A stretch of 64,000 bases of DNA from Costus lasius (taxonomy: Eukaryota; Streptophyta; Magnoliopsida; Zingiberales; Costaceae). This document shows positions 11,425 to 22,956 of this stretch, piece by piece. How positions within the stretch are numbered: the first letter of the stretch is position 1; each line of letters begins with the position of its first letter. Where the stretch lies: positions 126,062,499-126,126,498 of the forward strand of contig CM050446.2 of the NCBI GenBank assembly GCA_027563935.2. The letters run 5' to 3'. The notes under the pieces are model-generated. The model was not told the origin of the DNA. It saw nothing but the letters and a program-made list of their open reading frames with translations, and made no database searches. The position numbers were made by a program, and so were the translations under genes.

Positions 11425-12784
11425 CGGATTAATCAGGTCGCCCTGCTTTCCCTACACATACTTTTCTCTTTCGTATAGTTTCATATAGCTCAAAATTACT
11501 AACTAGACTAGACATTCTGCAACCAGATTAGAACTGTTTATGAAAATTTATATTGCAAACAGACCAGAAACGTATCACTTTAATCATTAGTATTTTCCGA
11601 CTGCGCTGGTAGAATTTCTATCCCTATCTACTTATCGATTGATATGAACCGCGGACCGAAATAACTGATTTAAAGTGTTTGATTCAATATCTTACTAACC
11701 AAATGGAAGCGGCGCAATTTTATCAGTTTATATGCTTATATCAACTTATTAAGGTTACGTAGGGACAAGCTTACCCTTTTCTGACCGGAATCTATATGTT
11801 ATCTTCTTTTTTGCAAAATATGTTGATGCCTGGCAGAGTGAGCCTTTTGAATCCATCTGTCTTTCAAATCAATCTATCCAAAGTTTATCTTGTGCCAGTT
11901 AAATTAAGTGGCATTTTGAGTAAACGTAACAAAGACAATTGAATGATTGATTGATTAAAGTATGAATATGACTTATTGGTCCAAATTTGAGTAGCATGAC
12001 GAATGCAAGCAAGCACTTGTGTAGAAGAAGGATGACTGCGCAAGTGCAAATTTGTCTTACAGGTTACTCATGCAAGCTAGGTGACCATGCTAGGTATAAG
12101 TTGACTGAAAATTGTACTGTCTACTCAAGTAAGCTAGGTTGTATTGTGTACTCAAGCAAGCCAGGTGACCATGTCAATCTCATATTTTAATGAATTAGGA
12201 GCCATAAAATTCCTTTATCAACCTTGGCTTGACGATATAGATTTGAGTCTTAAGCAGTCCTATTTTTATTCACAAACCTATAGCGCTTGATAAAAGTGAT
12301 TAATTAATTCAAGAATCCATGGATCAAGCTAAAAGTGAACATAAGTGAGCTACATTTGAAGCTTAAGTATTTCTTTATGGCACTTCTCAAACTCCATATG
12401 ATGAAGCTGATGCAGTCTTGAGCTAAAGATATAATTAATAGGTGTGTAGATTGTTGCTACACGGGAAGAAGATACATATTTGAGTGCTAGAGCTTGTCTA
12501 TGAAGCCTATTGCTGTTGAAGAAATGGTAATGCAGACAGCAACAATAGATCTAGCAGGTATCAAAGATGTTGAGAAATGATGTTTTCCTGCATATTTTTC
12601 AACGAGTAAGAAACTTTACCAAGAGGCAAGGTGTGTAGAGATGGCTAGAATTAAAGGCTAGGAAAGTGACAGGCTTGTTGCAAATTGAGGCACAATGTAA
12701 GCGATGGTAGCATAGCAGACAACACCAAGGAAAAGATATCTTTATTGTCTACTGTGGGCAACATAATTGCCCATGGCAATAACT
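11425..12784. other. Intergenic DNA 3' of the ATL gene
   Basis: AT-rich, no gene recognised. Between about 12070 and 12175 the phrase CAAGCTAGGTGACCATG and relatives recur, a weak local repetition. Confidence 0.5.
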
Positions 12785-13296
12785 TGAGATATTACGACCT
12801 GTTCAATGAGTAAATTGACCCATTAGTTTGATGATACTTGAAGCAACTTGACCCAATTTAAAATACTTAAACTTACGTTAATAGTAGTAAGTTCAGTAAC
12901 TATAACATTTCACCTCCCACTTCCCATGTGTGACTAAATCGGGCATCACAATCTCCATAAGATTTTATGTTCTTGTTAAGCCTAGGCCTAACATGCGGCC
13001 AAGAATTATTCTTAGTCGACAACATGGGAGATCAACTCAATGACGGCTCCATTATCCATTACAACTCTTTTCTATTAGTCTCTCATCACGTGCAGATCTA
13101 GTTTTATTTTGATACCATTTATTATGACTCATGTAATGAATAAACTGAACCATTAACTTGATAAGCCTAAAACAATGTGACCCAATTTAAAAATACTTAA
13201 GCCTAAGTTAATAATCATAGTAAGTTCTTTAAGTTTTATATATTATAACATATCTTCTCTCACTTCTCATATGGGACTAAACCAGGCCATTATACA
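12785..13296 (-). mobile_element. Candidate TRIM (miniature LTR retrotransposon)
   Basis: Two direct repeats (about 12785-12950 and 13118-13296) share words such as TTGACCCAATTTAAAATACTT, GTAAGTTC and GGGACTAAA with moderate divergence, and bracket about 167 bases with no coding capacity. On the minus strand the right repeat would be the 5' LTR and is followed directly by TGGTATCA (13117-13110), the start of a methionine-tRNA primer-binding site. LTR-like ends TG and CA are visible on one side. No clear target duplication was found, so the limits are approximate. Confidence 0.6.
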
Positions 13297-13497
13297 AGAT
13301 CTCCACCAAGATGTAAGAGATTTCCTTTAATACTAAGTTGAACAACATGATAACTTCACTTGCATTGATAGGGTAAACTACTACTTAGGTATTTATACCC
13401 ATAATGAGTAAGAAATAAATAACAAGTGATGGGAGTATGGAGGGAGTTATGAGAGCATGAAAAGAGTCGTGGTGAACACGGTGATATTAACCACATC

Positions 13498-13651
13498 GCT
13501 CATAACAGTACTATCTAATAACCAACATGTGAAAAGCTAGTTTTTTATTAAATGATTTTTTCTCAGAAAAACTGCTCATAACAGTAACTATCTAATAACC
13601 AACATGTGAAAAGATGGTTTTTCATTAAATGAAATTTTCTCAGAAAAACTG
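13498..13651. repeat. Tandem duplication, unit about 76 bp, two copies
   Basis: Copies at 13498-13573 and 13574-13651 both begin GCTCATAACAGTA and end TTCTCAGAAAAACT, with few differences. Confidence 0.93.
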
Positions 13652-15124
13652 AAATATGACTTCAGTACAGCCTCTGTTCTCCTAAGTCTTCGATTACCTT
13701 TCGCAACACCAGTACTTATCACTTCATGCCAACTATAAGAGAGGGTGCACGGAAATTCATTCACTTTCGATTTTGTCATGATTACTAAAGACTTATGATC
13801 AAAATTTCAATGAAATGGACCCTTTCACATCAAAATGAAAACCTTGGCTAGGCTAAGAATTCCATCTGTTTGCACTTATCAGTGTGCTTAATTCCCTACC
13901 TAATTCTCTTCAAGTTTGTGACTTTGTGCATAGTTTATATGGTCAGATATTTCTGGCATTGTTGTAACCGAGCAAGGCTTGTGTTAACTGATGATTCAAG
14001 TTTACACTTTGACTCCTTACTGGTTAGGGTGACCGTGAGACTTGGCACTGTCCCTAATAAGAAGTCGGCTGGTAGCCTAGATGAGACTACTACTGTAATT
14101 TGTGCCAACCCATTTGACCTCACAGTTTTAGGCTTACAAGTATGATAAAAATGACATGTCCTGATACTCATTGCTTAATCTTGTGGTTATTGATATTCAT
14201 TCCTAACGAATGCATTTCATATGTACATGTTACATTTGTGCGTTTCTAGTGAGTGAACGTCTTTGCATTAGTTTGAAAAATAGGAAAGAAATTTCTGATA
14301 GAGGAACTAAACAAGGAAGTTTTGCATCTTTCTTCACACAGATATCCAAATGTTTTTCCCTCTTCTTTGTCACTTTGAAACAGAGTTACCCTTTGTAATT
14401 TTTTAATTAAGTGGATTATTGTTGTTTGAAGCTAGCAATGTATGTATGTATATATAAAAAAGATTTTACTATATTCTGGATTATTGATGCATGCTTGAAA
14501 TTTTGTCCATTAATTATTTGGAACCATTCTTCCTTTCTATCACGAGAGTTGTTGAAGAAGTTAAATAATTCAATCTTTATCTGATGATTGTGTTAGCAAA
14601 AAAGAACTAACTCTATTCTACATATCATAACCTCTTTCCACAGTAGTTGTACTACTAATTAACAATTCTAATTAGAATTTGTTTTACTTCTCATCTCCTG
14701 ATGTAAGGGGTAGCGGACATAGATAAGAAACATTAGTTTAATTATAGTTATAAGAATTAATGCTTACCTTCACTATTTCAAGAATGTGTAATTGCCTACT
14801 TCCTAATCAGCATTCCTCATAATATATGCTAAATATTGTATGGACCTAATAGGACATCAAGAATCATACCCATTTGTACGCAATTGATAAAAATCAGCAA
14901 GTGAGAAGTTTATGAACAAATATGAAGGTCTTTTCCCACAAGCTATAATCTAAAGATTGATTGCTCCCTAATTACAACACCTAAAAATGAGTAAACAATG
15001 TCATTGGAAAACATGCAAAAGCCTTCCTCTAGATTGCAAAAGGGAAACAATGATGAAATAGGTCAATAATATTATTTTAAATTACAAGAGAGCCATGCTT
15101 GAATCAAGAAAGAAGAGGGGATGG
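13652..15124. other. Intergenic, nothing recognised
   Basis: AT-rich sequence with only short, unconvincing open frames on both strands. Confidence 0.5.
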
Positions 15125-15504
15125 TAGGGGTGAGCATTTTGTAATACTGATTACCAAATGTACTGAATTTTTCTAGATCAAATGTTTCATTATTGTTACT
15201 AAACCGAATAAGGAAAAATTGATGGCTATTGAACCGATTTTATCATATCAGTTATCAGTAATACTGGTAAATTACCAACATTTCCAATTTTAGTACTATC
15301 ACCTATTTCAATATTGGTAAATTACCGACATTAACTTTTCTTTTCACTCAAATTTGCAATAAGGTTAGTGATATCAGTAATTTCGGTAATTACCAAACCA
15401 AATAAAAAATTATCATTACACTAAATGAAGAAAATCACTGCTACTATCAAATTCACTAACATTGTTGGTAAATTTGATTATTACTAAAAATCTGCCCACC
15501 CCTA
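15125..15504. mobile_element. MITE, probably hAT-derived
   Basis: 380-base element with imperfect terminal inverted repeats: TAGGGGTGAGCATTTTGTA at the left and the complement-type TACTAAAAATCTGCCCACCCCTA at the right. The interior is rich in GGTAATTACC-like palindromic words (for example near 15380) and has no coding capacity. The 8-bp target duplication is not clear. Confidence 0.75.
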
Positions 15505-16446
15505 CGGGTTACATGAGGTTCCATTGTAGAACAAGTTAGAAACTTGTCATTATTCCCTGAGCGAATGGGAGCTTCAAGATGTTGTATTATCTGACTATAA
15601 TGCGGGTAAGTTGACCTAGAAGCTCATATCTCGGTGGAATATCCCATAAATGGGTACTTGAAAAAGTGCAATGGCACCATTGTCGAAAACCATTTGAATT
15701 AACACAATCACAAACATAATATGCAATCATGTATACATACATTTTACACATCAATACATAATTCACAACATCAATAATGCTATCAAGGAGCAAGATACAT
15801 AATTAGGTCAAGCAGGAGAATAAGTGAATTAATGACATTAAATATACGAGGACTCAAATGAACACAAGAGAGTTCTTCACATATCATGCGAGCACATGAG
15901 AATTAATTAAATTTAAATATGTAATTTGTTTATTGCTTATTTCACATTTATTAATTTTGTTTCAAGTTTAATAGTGTTTAACATGATTTATATCAATTCA
16001 CTTTCACTTGAAGATATTATTTGTATTGCCTTTATATAAAGAATTTGTTATTTTCTACATAATCATTATGGTCAAAGTGATGGCATACAAACTGATGTAT
16101 TGAACCTAACAAACCAACTTCATCCATATTTCTCTTTAATGTCATCACTTGTTGAATATATTTATTTACTTCAAACAAGGTTTAAAGATCTGGTCGGCTA
16201 GTGGTTGGATTGGTACATACTGTCATACCGAACAAAATCCTGGAGGAACCAGGCGAAGAAAAAAGAATAAGAGGAAGAAGAAGAGAAGGAAGAAAGAGAG
16301 GAACTTGCACGCGTCTGCTGCTCGCCCCGTGCTTTTCTCTTCCTATCCTTCGTCTCCTCTTCCTTTTTCTCCTTTTTCTTCTTTCTCCTCCTTCACTTGA
16401 TTCCGCTCCGCTCCTTTGGTCCGAACCGAAAAAACCGGCTATTTAG
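15505..16446. other. Intergenic, nothing firm
   Basis: AT-rich to about 16240, then a purine-rich stretch and a C/T-rich stretch (16325-16400) that could be a gene leader; no coding start was recognised. Confidence 0.4.
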
Positions 16447-16566
16447 GACCAATTTTAAAAACCTTGACTTCAAATCATGTACAGCCTTTACCTCTTGCTT
16501 GAGAAGGTTCGGACCGGTTTTAAAAACCTTGACTTCAAATCATGTACAACCTTTGCCTCTTGCTTG
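16447..16566. repeat. Direct repeat, unit about 55 bp at 65-bp spacing
   Basis: GACC-(A/G)-(A/G)TTTTAAAAACCTTGAC at 16447 and 16512, both continuing to CCTCTTGCTTG. The two copies are nearly identical. Confidence 0.92.
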
Positions 16567-17040
16567 TCTCATTATCGATAACGGTCTCTTTTTTCTTTTC
16601 TTTAACTGGCCTCTACTGTAGTATTTAGTATGGAATGATTTAGTTGTATTCTATTTTTGGTCACTTGTTTAATAATCTTTTGCCTATCATCTTTACTTAA
16701 AAAATTATATCAATACGTGGTGTTCCTGTAATTTGCAGAACACATGGAGAATGCATATTGATGTCATTTGAGTGGGCTATTTCAAGCTATAGCATCTCAA
16801 AAGACTATGACGTGCCTTCTTATTTATGGAAAGGTTTTTGGACTGTTTATTCCGGTATTTGTAGCAAAATTTGTTCTTTTTCCAGTATTGGATATTTTCC
16901 TTTCTAACAAGTTTGAAATTTTGTACCTAACTCTATAATTAGCATTTCTTTTCTTTTACTGAGAATAGTACAATGTTTTGGTAATGCAAACACAACCCTT
17001 TTTTCTGATTCTTGTTTCCAAAATGGGATGGACAATCCAG

Positions 17041-17914
17041 CGAACTCATGTGCTTGACAATCAGACAGTATTTCATGAATACAATGCACTGGTATGTTGC
17101 AAGCCTTCAAACACAGCCTTGCGAGGAGCTTGCGCATGTTTTCACTCAAACAGTACCCCAGAAGTTCTCCAATGTGTAAAGGTGTACCAATAGTCTACTA
17201 AGTATGCAAGCCTTCGAACACAGCCTTGTGGGGAGCTTGCGCATGTTTTAACTAAACAGTACCCCAGAAGTTCTCCAATGTGTAAAGGTGTACCAATAAT
17301 CTACTAAGTATGACTCCATAGTACTGGCTTGGCCAATTTGGATTTCAATAGACCGGTGTGAATTTCAATCTGACTGGGTGTAACTAATTAGAGTAATGAA
17401 TTTTTATCTTTTTCTAATCAGGATTTCAGTTTTTTAGGATGCCAATTCCCCTGTTATCTAGTGCTTTCTGTATATCCTTTGGCTGATTTAGCGTGCTTCC
17501 TGTTTCTCATGTACAAACAACTGATATGCTCATTATCTTCGAGTGTGAATTGCCCCAAAGATAACATTAAAGCATTGATTTATACAAGATTGTTGGATTT
17601 CCTTAAATATGTACAGGTTATTGTTTAGTCTATAGGCCTCTTAAGTAGATGAGACATGGCATGCTTTGAGAAATTTCAGATTAATATTTGAAGATAAGCC
17701 TAACAATGCTTGGATTTGACTGTTATTGTTTCACCTGCCTTGTCTATTTATTGTAATGATTGAATTTACTCGGATATATGAAATATAAATCTTAGGCAAA
17801 GAAGCCCTTTTACATCTGTTTGAATTATGATGCATGTGCTGCGGCGTGCAGGCTTCGTATCAAGTGCATCATCATAACTATCAGCATGTGATCAGCAACA
17901 AGCTCCATGCTTGA
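17041..17914 (+). pseudogene. Unrecognised gene remnant, last two exons
   Basis: A 51-base open segment (17041-17091) has an acceptor CAG before it and GTATG after it. A second (17852-17914) follows GTGCAG and ends in TGA. They join in phase 0 and give a hydrophilic C terminus rich in His, Tyr and Asn. Upstream exons could not be identified and no family was recognised. The intron between them carries a 107-bp tandem duplication. It could be a real 3' gene end, a relic, or chance. Confidence 0.28.
17099..17311. repeat. Tandem duplication, unit about 107 bp, two copies
   Basis: Copies at 17099-17205 and 17206-17311 begin GCAAGCCTTC and end CTACTAAGTAT. They are nearly identical, which suggests a recent duplication. 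Confidence 0.95.
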
Positions 17915-18894
17915 GCGATCACAACAGGGCTCTGCATATGTCTGATATGCTGGGACCTTGCCTGTAATTTCTGTGCATGCTATGTATGTTTGCTTGCCCA
18001 AGGTGGAAGGATCCCAAGAATGAGTTTTTGTACTTTGGGCGAATTTTGGTTTTCTTTTGAGTTTTGATGGATTTGTTGTTTATCATTTAATTAGCATTGG
18101 AATGTTTCCGCTGACGTGGTAGAAACCTGTGGTACTTGGATGGAGTTCATGGTGAGGGATTGTGCCTTGATCCGTAAGCTTAATGGTGCTGCGGCGAGGA
18201 AGTCAGATGGTGATCCTCCTCCAATCTGTGCGCTGTTGTAGAACCTGATTTACTTGAAGAGAGAAAAGGGACTAAGGAATATGTCGGCTGTTGTATATGT
18301 ATGGCATGTGGCTGGAAGTTACCCAAAGTAGGTGTGAATCAAATGAGTCTTCTGCTCTATTATTTTCATTTGGAATAAGCTACTTGAATACTGTGCGTTG
18401 GCGATGTGGGAGGCCATGGATAAAAATCTTAAGCATATCTACCTTTCTAATTCGGAAAAATTTTAAGGAAAATTGTAGATAAATGTGAGAAATTTGGTCC
18501 AATTATTCATTTTTTTTTTCAATCGAGTACATGTCAAATACTTGAGATCGGTTTTGGTTGGGTACTCAGTATCAGAAGCCCAACTGTTGCCATTCGAGCT
18601 ATGAGTTTATGAATTGAGAGACAAATTCTGCCCAAGTGATTGGTTATTTTGGGTTTGTAGTTTTTCATTTATGGTAGCTCTTTAGGATATCTATTCATTA
18701 ACTATGATGAGGACTATCTAAGAAAATTAGGTGATCAATATTTGGTCCAATATTCTACCCTTTGTCCATAAAATATCCTTAAAAATCTAAAGTAATGGGA
18801 TGAGATTTTGGGCACATACTAACCTGAAAGTGAAAGTAAAAAATTTTATAAGAGTAAAAGAAGGGATAATGCATATATATTAAAAAAATAAACT
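17915..18894. other. Intergenic or 3' flank, nothing recognised
   Basis: It could hold the 3' untranslated region of the putative remnant ending at 17914. No convincing coding region. Confidence 0.45.
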
Positions 18895-19331
18895 CGTATT
18901 TGATCCAGCAATTTGGGTGGACGGGTTAAATGGATCGTATCAGCTGTAACTTTGAGTTGATTAAGCAAATTTGAATACGATTCATTTAATTAATTGAGTC
19001 AAAATATTTAACCTAAATACGATTTGAATATAATCAGGTCAACCAGTCATGATTCAAATAATCTATTTATTAAATTAACCTAAGTACCGATATGACTCGA
19101 ATAAACTATTTAATAATTGGGTCATTCATTAACCTGATTTGCTTGATCCGACACGATCCGATTATAAATTTATTATTTATATTTTATACATAAATAATAA
19201 ATTAATAAAAAAATTTATAATTTTTTTTTAAATATTTGGGTTTTGTGGACTTGCGATGTGGAGCCAAAATTTAAGTTAAAAGACAGTTTGAAGAAATTTG
19301 AGCTTGTGGGACAGCAGAAGTTGAGCGGACT

Positions 19332-19393
<62 letters not shown>

Positions 19394-19540
19394 CCCAACA
19401 TGATATGATTATTTTTGGGTCTTAAATGAGTTAACCTAATTATGACCCAAACACGATTATGACTGATCCGAATTTGTCTAACTTTGTATCGAGTTAGATC
19501 GGTTCAGTGGATCGGGTCGGATTTTATCAGATATACTCTG
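18895..19540 (-). mobile_element. Non-autonomous hAT-like element with GACCCGAC-type repeats, copy 2
   Basis: Same family as 7226-7790 but in opposite orientation. Its right end (about 19512-19535, ATCGGGTCGGATTTTATCAG) is the complement-type match of the left end of copy 1. The internal landmarks, GTGGAC...CAAAATTTAAGTTAAA near 19247-19282 and the AT-rich core, match the complement of 7440-7560. The left limit is approximate. A microsatellite sits inside it. Confidence 0.65.
19339..19393. repeat. Compound microsatellite (AC)n(AT)n
   Basis: About 14 AC units (19339-19366) run directly into about 13 AT units. It lies inside the hAT-like element and is absent from the other copy. Confidence 0.97.
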
Positions 19541-20192
19541 ATAAAAAAAATATCTCCAACAATTTTATGAACTAGCTTAAATTTCTTTTTAGTGCTTTTA
19601 AGACTCAGAATCCTTACTCTATATTCTGTATTCAATCTGGTTTATGTTGGCCATGCCATACTAGTGCAGGTCACGGGCTAGCCTCATCGGTTGGCCACCT
19701 CTATATGGAATCTTGATAAAATTATTATCTAAATAAATGTGAAGAAATTGATAGATAAGTCGATAAGATTAGTAAGATATTATAACTTTTCAATAAAATT
19801 AATTTTAAATTTAAATGAACAATATTTTTTAATCTAATAAGATGAAAGCCGCCGCCCCTCTGCAGCTATAAATATGCCGTACCGCGCTTACGTATAGCCG
19901 TATAGGCGAGAGAGAGAGAGAGGCGGGATTAACTTTGTCGAATGGATCCCGGAAAGGAGAGGATGTCGACGGACATATGGCTTATGGCGGCCAAGGGGAG
20001 TGCAGGCGGGCTAAGAAGGCGCAGGTGATGAGGGATGTGGAGATCCAGTAGCTATGCGTCCCGGCGGTGGAGATCTTTCTCATCCAGCCCAATTAGCTAC
20101 ATGTCGAGGCCCCCCATCAAGTCTGTGGTATCATGGTATGGTCGCGAAGAGTTTTGATTTGGTTGTGGATTTGAATTCTGAGGTGATATTCT
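19541..20192. other. Intergenic; possible degraded gene start
   Basis: GC-rich 19850-20060 inside AT-rich DNA. It has CTATAAATATG near 19866, a GA-repeat leader (19909-19922) and an ATG at 19942 opening 28 codons to TGA. The promoter-leader-start layout suggests the 5' remnant of a gene, but no family was recognised. Confidence 0.25.
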
Positions 20193-20650
20193 TGTTGTGG
20201 GACATTTTCTGAAATTTACTTTTAATAACAATTCGCATACTTTTATATAATTTTAATTTTGCATAAAATAAAAGAAGAGTTCAAGAAAGAAAAACCTGAA
20301 AGTGCGATACACTGTCTTTAGGTGAAAGTTTTGGACTCTCGTGTGAGTTGATTCCGAACTGAACACCTAGGATACGACCAGGATACTCTTCCTGCGGGAC
20401 ACGACTATGGAGAAGATGACCAGACTTCCTTTTAGCAATTGAGCAGTAGAAAACCAAAATAACCAAGGAGAAAATCAAGAAGAGATCAAGAGATTGTTAT
20501 ATCCCTCGGTCAAGACTTGTAGCCTTATTATAGGTTTAATCCCAACGACAGAAAAATCCAATGTCAATAATGTTAACGTTGTGTAGCAAAATAAAAGCCA
20601 ATCAAAGCATTGAATTCACTTTCCAAATTTAATTCAATAGATTGATTTAG
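20193..20650 (-). repeat. Copia 3' LTR (part matching the 5' LTR)
   Basis: It matches 29256-29615 over most of its length (for example AAGAGATCAAGAGATTGTT and TCCCAACGACAGAAAAATCCAA in both), with extra bases near 20320-20370. Beyond about 20650 the two LTRs no longer match, and the true inner end, possibly near 21020, is unclear. Confidence 0.7.
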
Positions 20651-21079
20651 CCGTGGCCGTATTAGAACAAATCCACACACAATACAGGGTATGTCTGATC
20701 GCGGGGTTGCGCATTTTTGGCCGTGCGCGTGTATTTTCATGAGAGTTTCTGAAGGTTGTCTATGTCCTCAGCCGTGGCCATATACGGACTCTCTCATATA
20801 GGAAGTTCCCTGCAAGGGATGAGTGTAGAGGCTCATCTCATGGTAATTAACCACTTTGGGAAGTTTTCCTTTCCTCTACAATATAAGCACAAATCTATCC
20901 TCAGGAATGGGAGTGTAGAGTATCAACTCTATCACATAAAATTTTATACACCGTGGTGTTTTATAGTTTTATTTTTCAAAGTGCTTATTGGCCAGTCAAT
21001 CAGCTTGTTATTACCACATTGAATCTCCTTTAAGGGATCTCCTGTCATAGAGGTTAGGTTCCCACCACTGAAAGGCCTA

Positions 21080-22948
21080 TTTACAGACTAATTCCTATTC
21101 CTCTCGATACTTCTAGGATCTTTGTCCTAAGCAAGCCTTTGGTCAAGCCATCGGCTATGTTGTGCTCAGTTTTTACAAAAGAAAGAGCTACAACTCCATG
21201 TGAGTCCAGCCATCTAATAGACTTTTGTCTAATTTTTATATGGCGACTCATTTTAGTATTTATTAGTTTCTTTTTACAAAATTCTATTGCTGCTTGTGAA
21301 TCACAATGAACAGAGATAAGAGCTAAAGGAGTAGAAGAGAATGGAAGAGAAGAAATTAAGTTTTTAAGCCATTAGGCTTCTATATAAGTGGTATCCAAAG
21401 CCACTAATTCTGTTTCCCTGGTGCTCATAGCAATTATAGATTGTTTAGAAGATTGCCATGTGATGACACTTCCACCTAATATAAACACATAGCCTGAAGT
21501 AGATATAATATCCTTGGAATCAGATATCCAGTTGGCATCACTAAAACCTTCTAATACAGAAGGGAATCCAGTAAATTTCAAACCATATGAAATTGTGCCC
21601 TTAATATATCTGAATACTCTATCTAGAGCATTCCAATGAGGTTTACTAGGATTACTAGTATATCTATTTAACCTAGATACTGCATAGGCTATGTCAGGTC
21701 TTGTCCTATTTGAAAGGTATAGGAGTGATAACATATTTTTCTTGATTTATTGATTTTTCATTATTCTTTTCTAATGGAACACTAGGATCACAAGGAGTAG
21801 AAAGAGAGGAGCATTTAGAAAATCCAAATTTTTCTATGATTTTATTTGTGTAATGAGATTGAGATTAAAAAGTTAATGTATTTGATGATTTGGTTATTTT
21901 CATTCCTAGAATGACATCTGCTTCTCCTAAATCTTTCATATCAAAGTTATCTGAAAGACAAATTTAATTTTCAGTTATTAAATCTAAGTTAGGAGCTAAG
22001 ATGAGAATATCATCTACATATAGACATAAGATGATAAATTTATTCTCATCAATCTTTTTAATATATAAGCAATTATCTGATTCATTTATTTGAAAACCAA
22101 AAGAAGAATTATTTTATTAATTTTTTCATGCCATTGTTTAGGAGCTTGTTTAAGTCCATATAAAGACCTTACTAGTTTGCAAACTTTATTTTCATTATCA
22201 GGAGAAATAAATCCTTCTGATTGGTTCATATAAATTTCTTCTTCAAGATCTCCATATAGAAAAGCAGTCTTCACATCCATCAGATGTACAAACAGATTAT
22301 GGATGGAAGCAAATGCAAGTATAATTCTTATAGTAGTTATTCTTGCAACAGGTGCGTAAGTATCAAAGTAGCCAATTTTGACTTTTTGACCAAAACATTG
22401 AACTACTAAACGCGCCTTATACTTTTCTACAGATCCATCAGTCCTTAACTTCTTTTTAAATATCCATTTGCATCCTAAAGGTTTGTTTCCAGGAGGTAAA
22501 TTAGTGAGAATCCAAGTATTATTACTTAGGATTGAATCCATCTCACTATGAATTGTCTCCTTCCAGAAAGGAGCATTAGAAGAGTTAATAGCATCTTGAT
22601 AAGTACTTGGTGTGTCTTCAATTAAATATGTAATGAAGTCATCACCAAAGTTCTTTTCAATTCTAACTCTTTGACTCCTTTTGGGTTCAGAAGGTTGACT
22701 AGCATTGGTTACTAAAGGTGTTGAAGAAGTTGAAGGTTGATAAGAGTTTGTTTGAATAGAAGATGAAATTTTATTTTTAAAAGGAAAAATATTTTCAAAG
22801 AAAGAAGCATCTTTTGATTCAATTAGTGTATTATTAGAAATTTCAGGTACTTCTGAATTGATTACTAAAAATCTGTAGGTGTTACTATCTAAGGAGTAAC
22901 CAACTAAGATTACATATATGGTTTTAGGACCTAATTTTCTCTTTTTAG
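21080..22948 (-). pseudogene. Copia reverse transcriptase and RNase H, decayed
   Basis: It contains GCKWIFKKKLRTDGSVEKYKAR (22541-22400 region), DVKTAFLYGDLEEEIYM near 22250, SLYGLKQAPKQWHEKI near 22130, the catalytic YVDD near 22015, and an RNase H part with SDANWISD and [13 protein letters not shown] (21734-21372). At least one frameshift (near 22090) and several stops break it. Confidence 0.92.
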
Positions 22949-22956
22949 GTTCAAGT

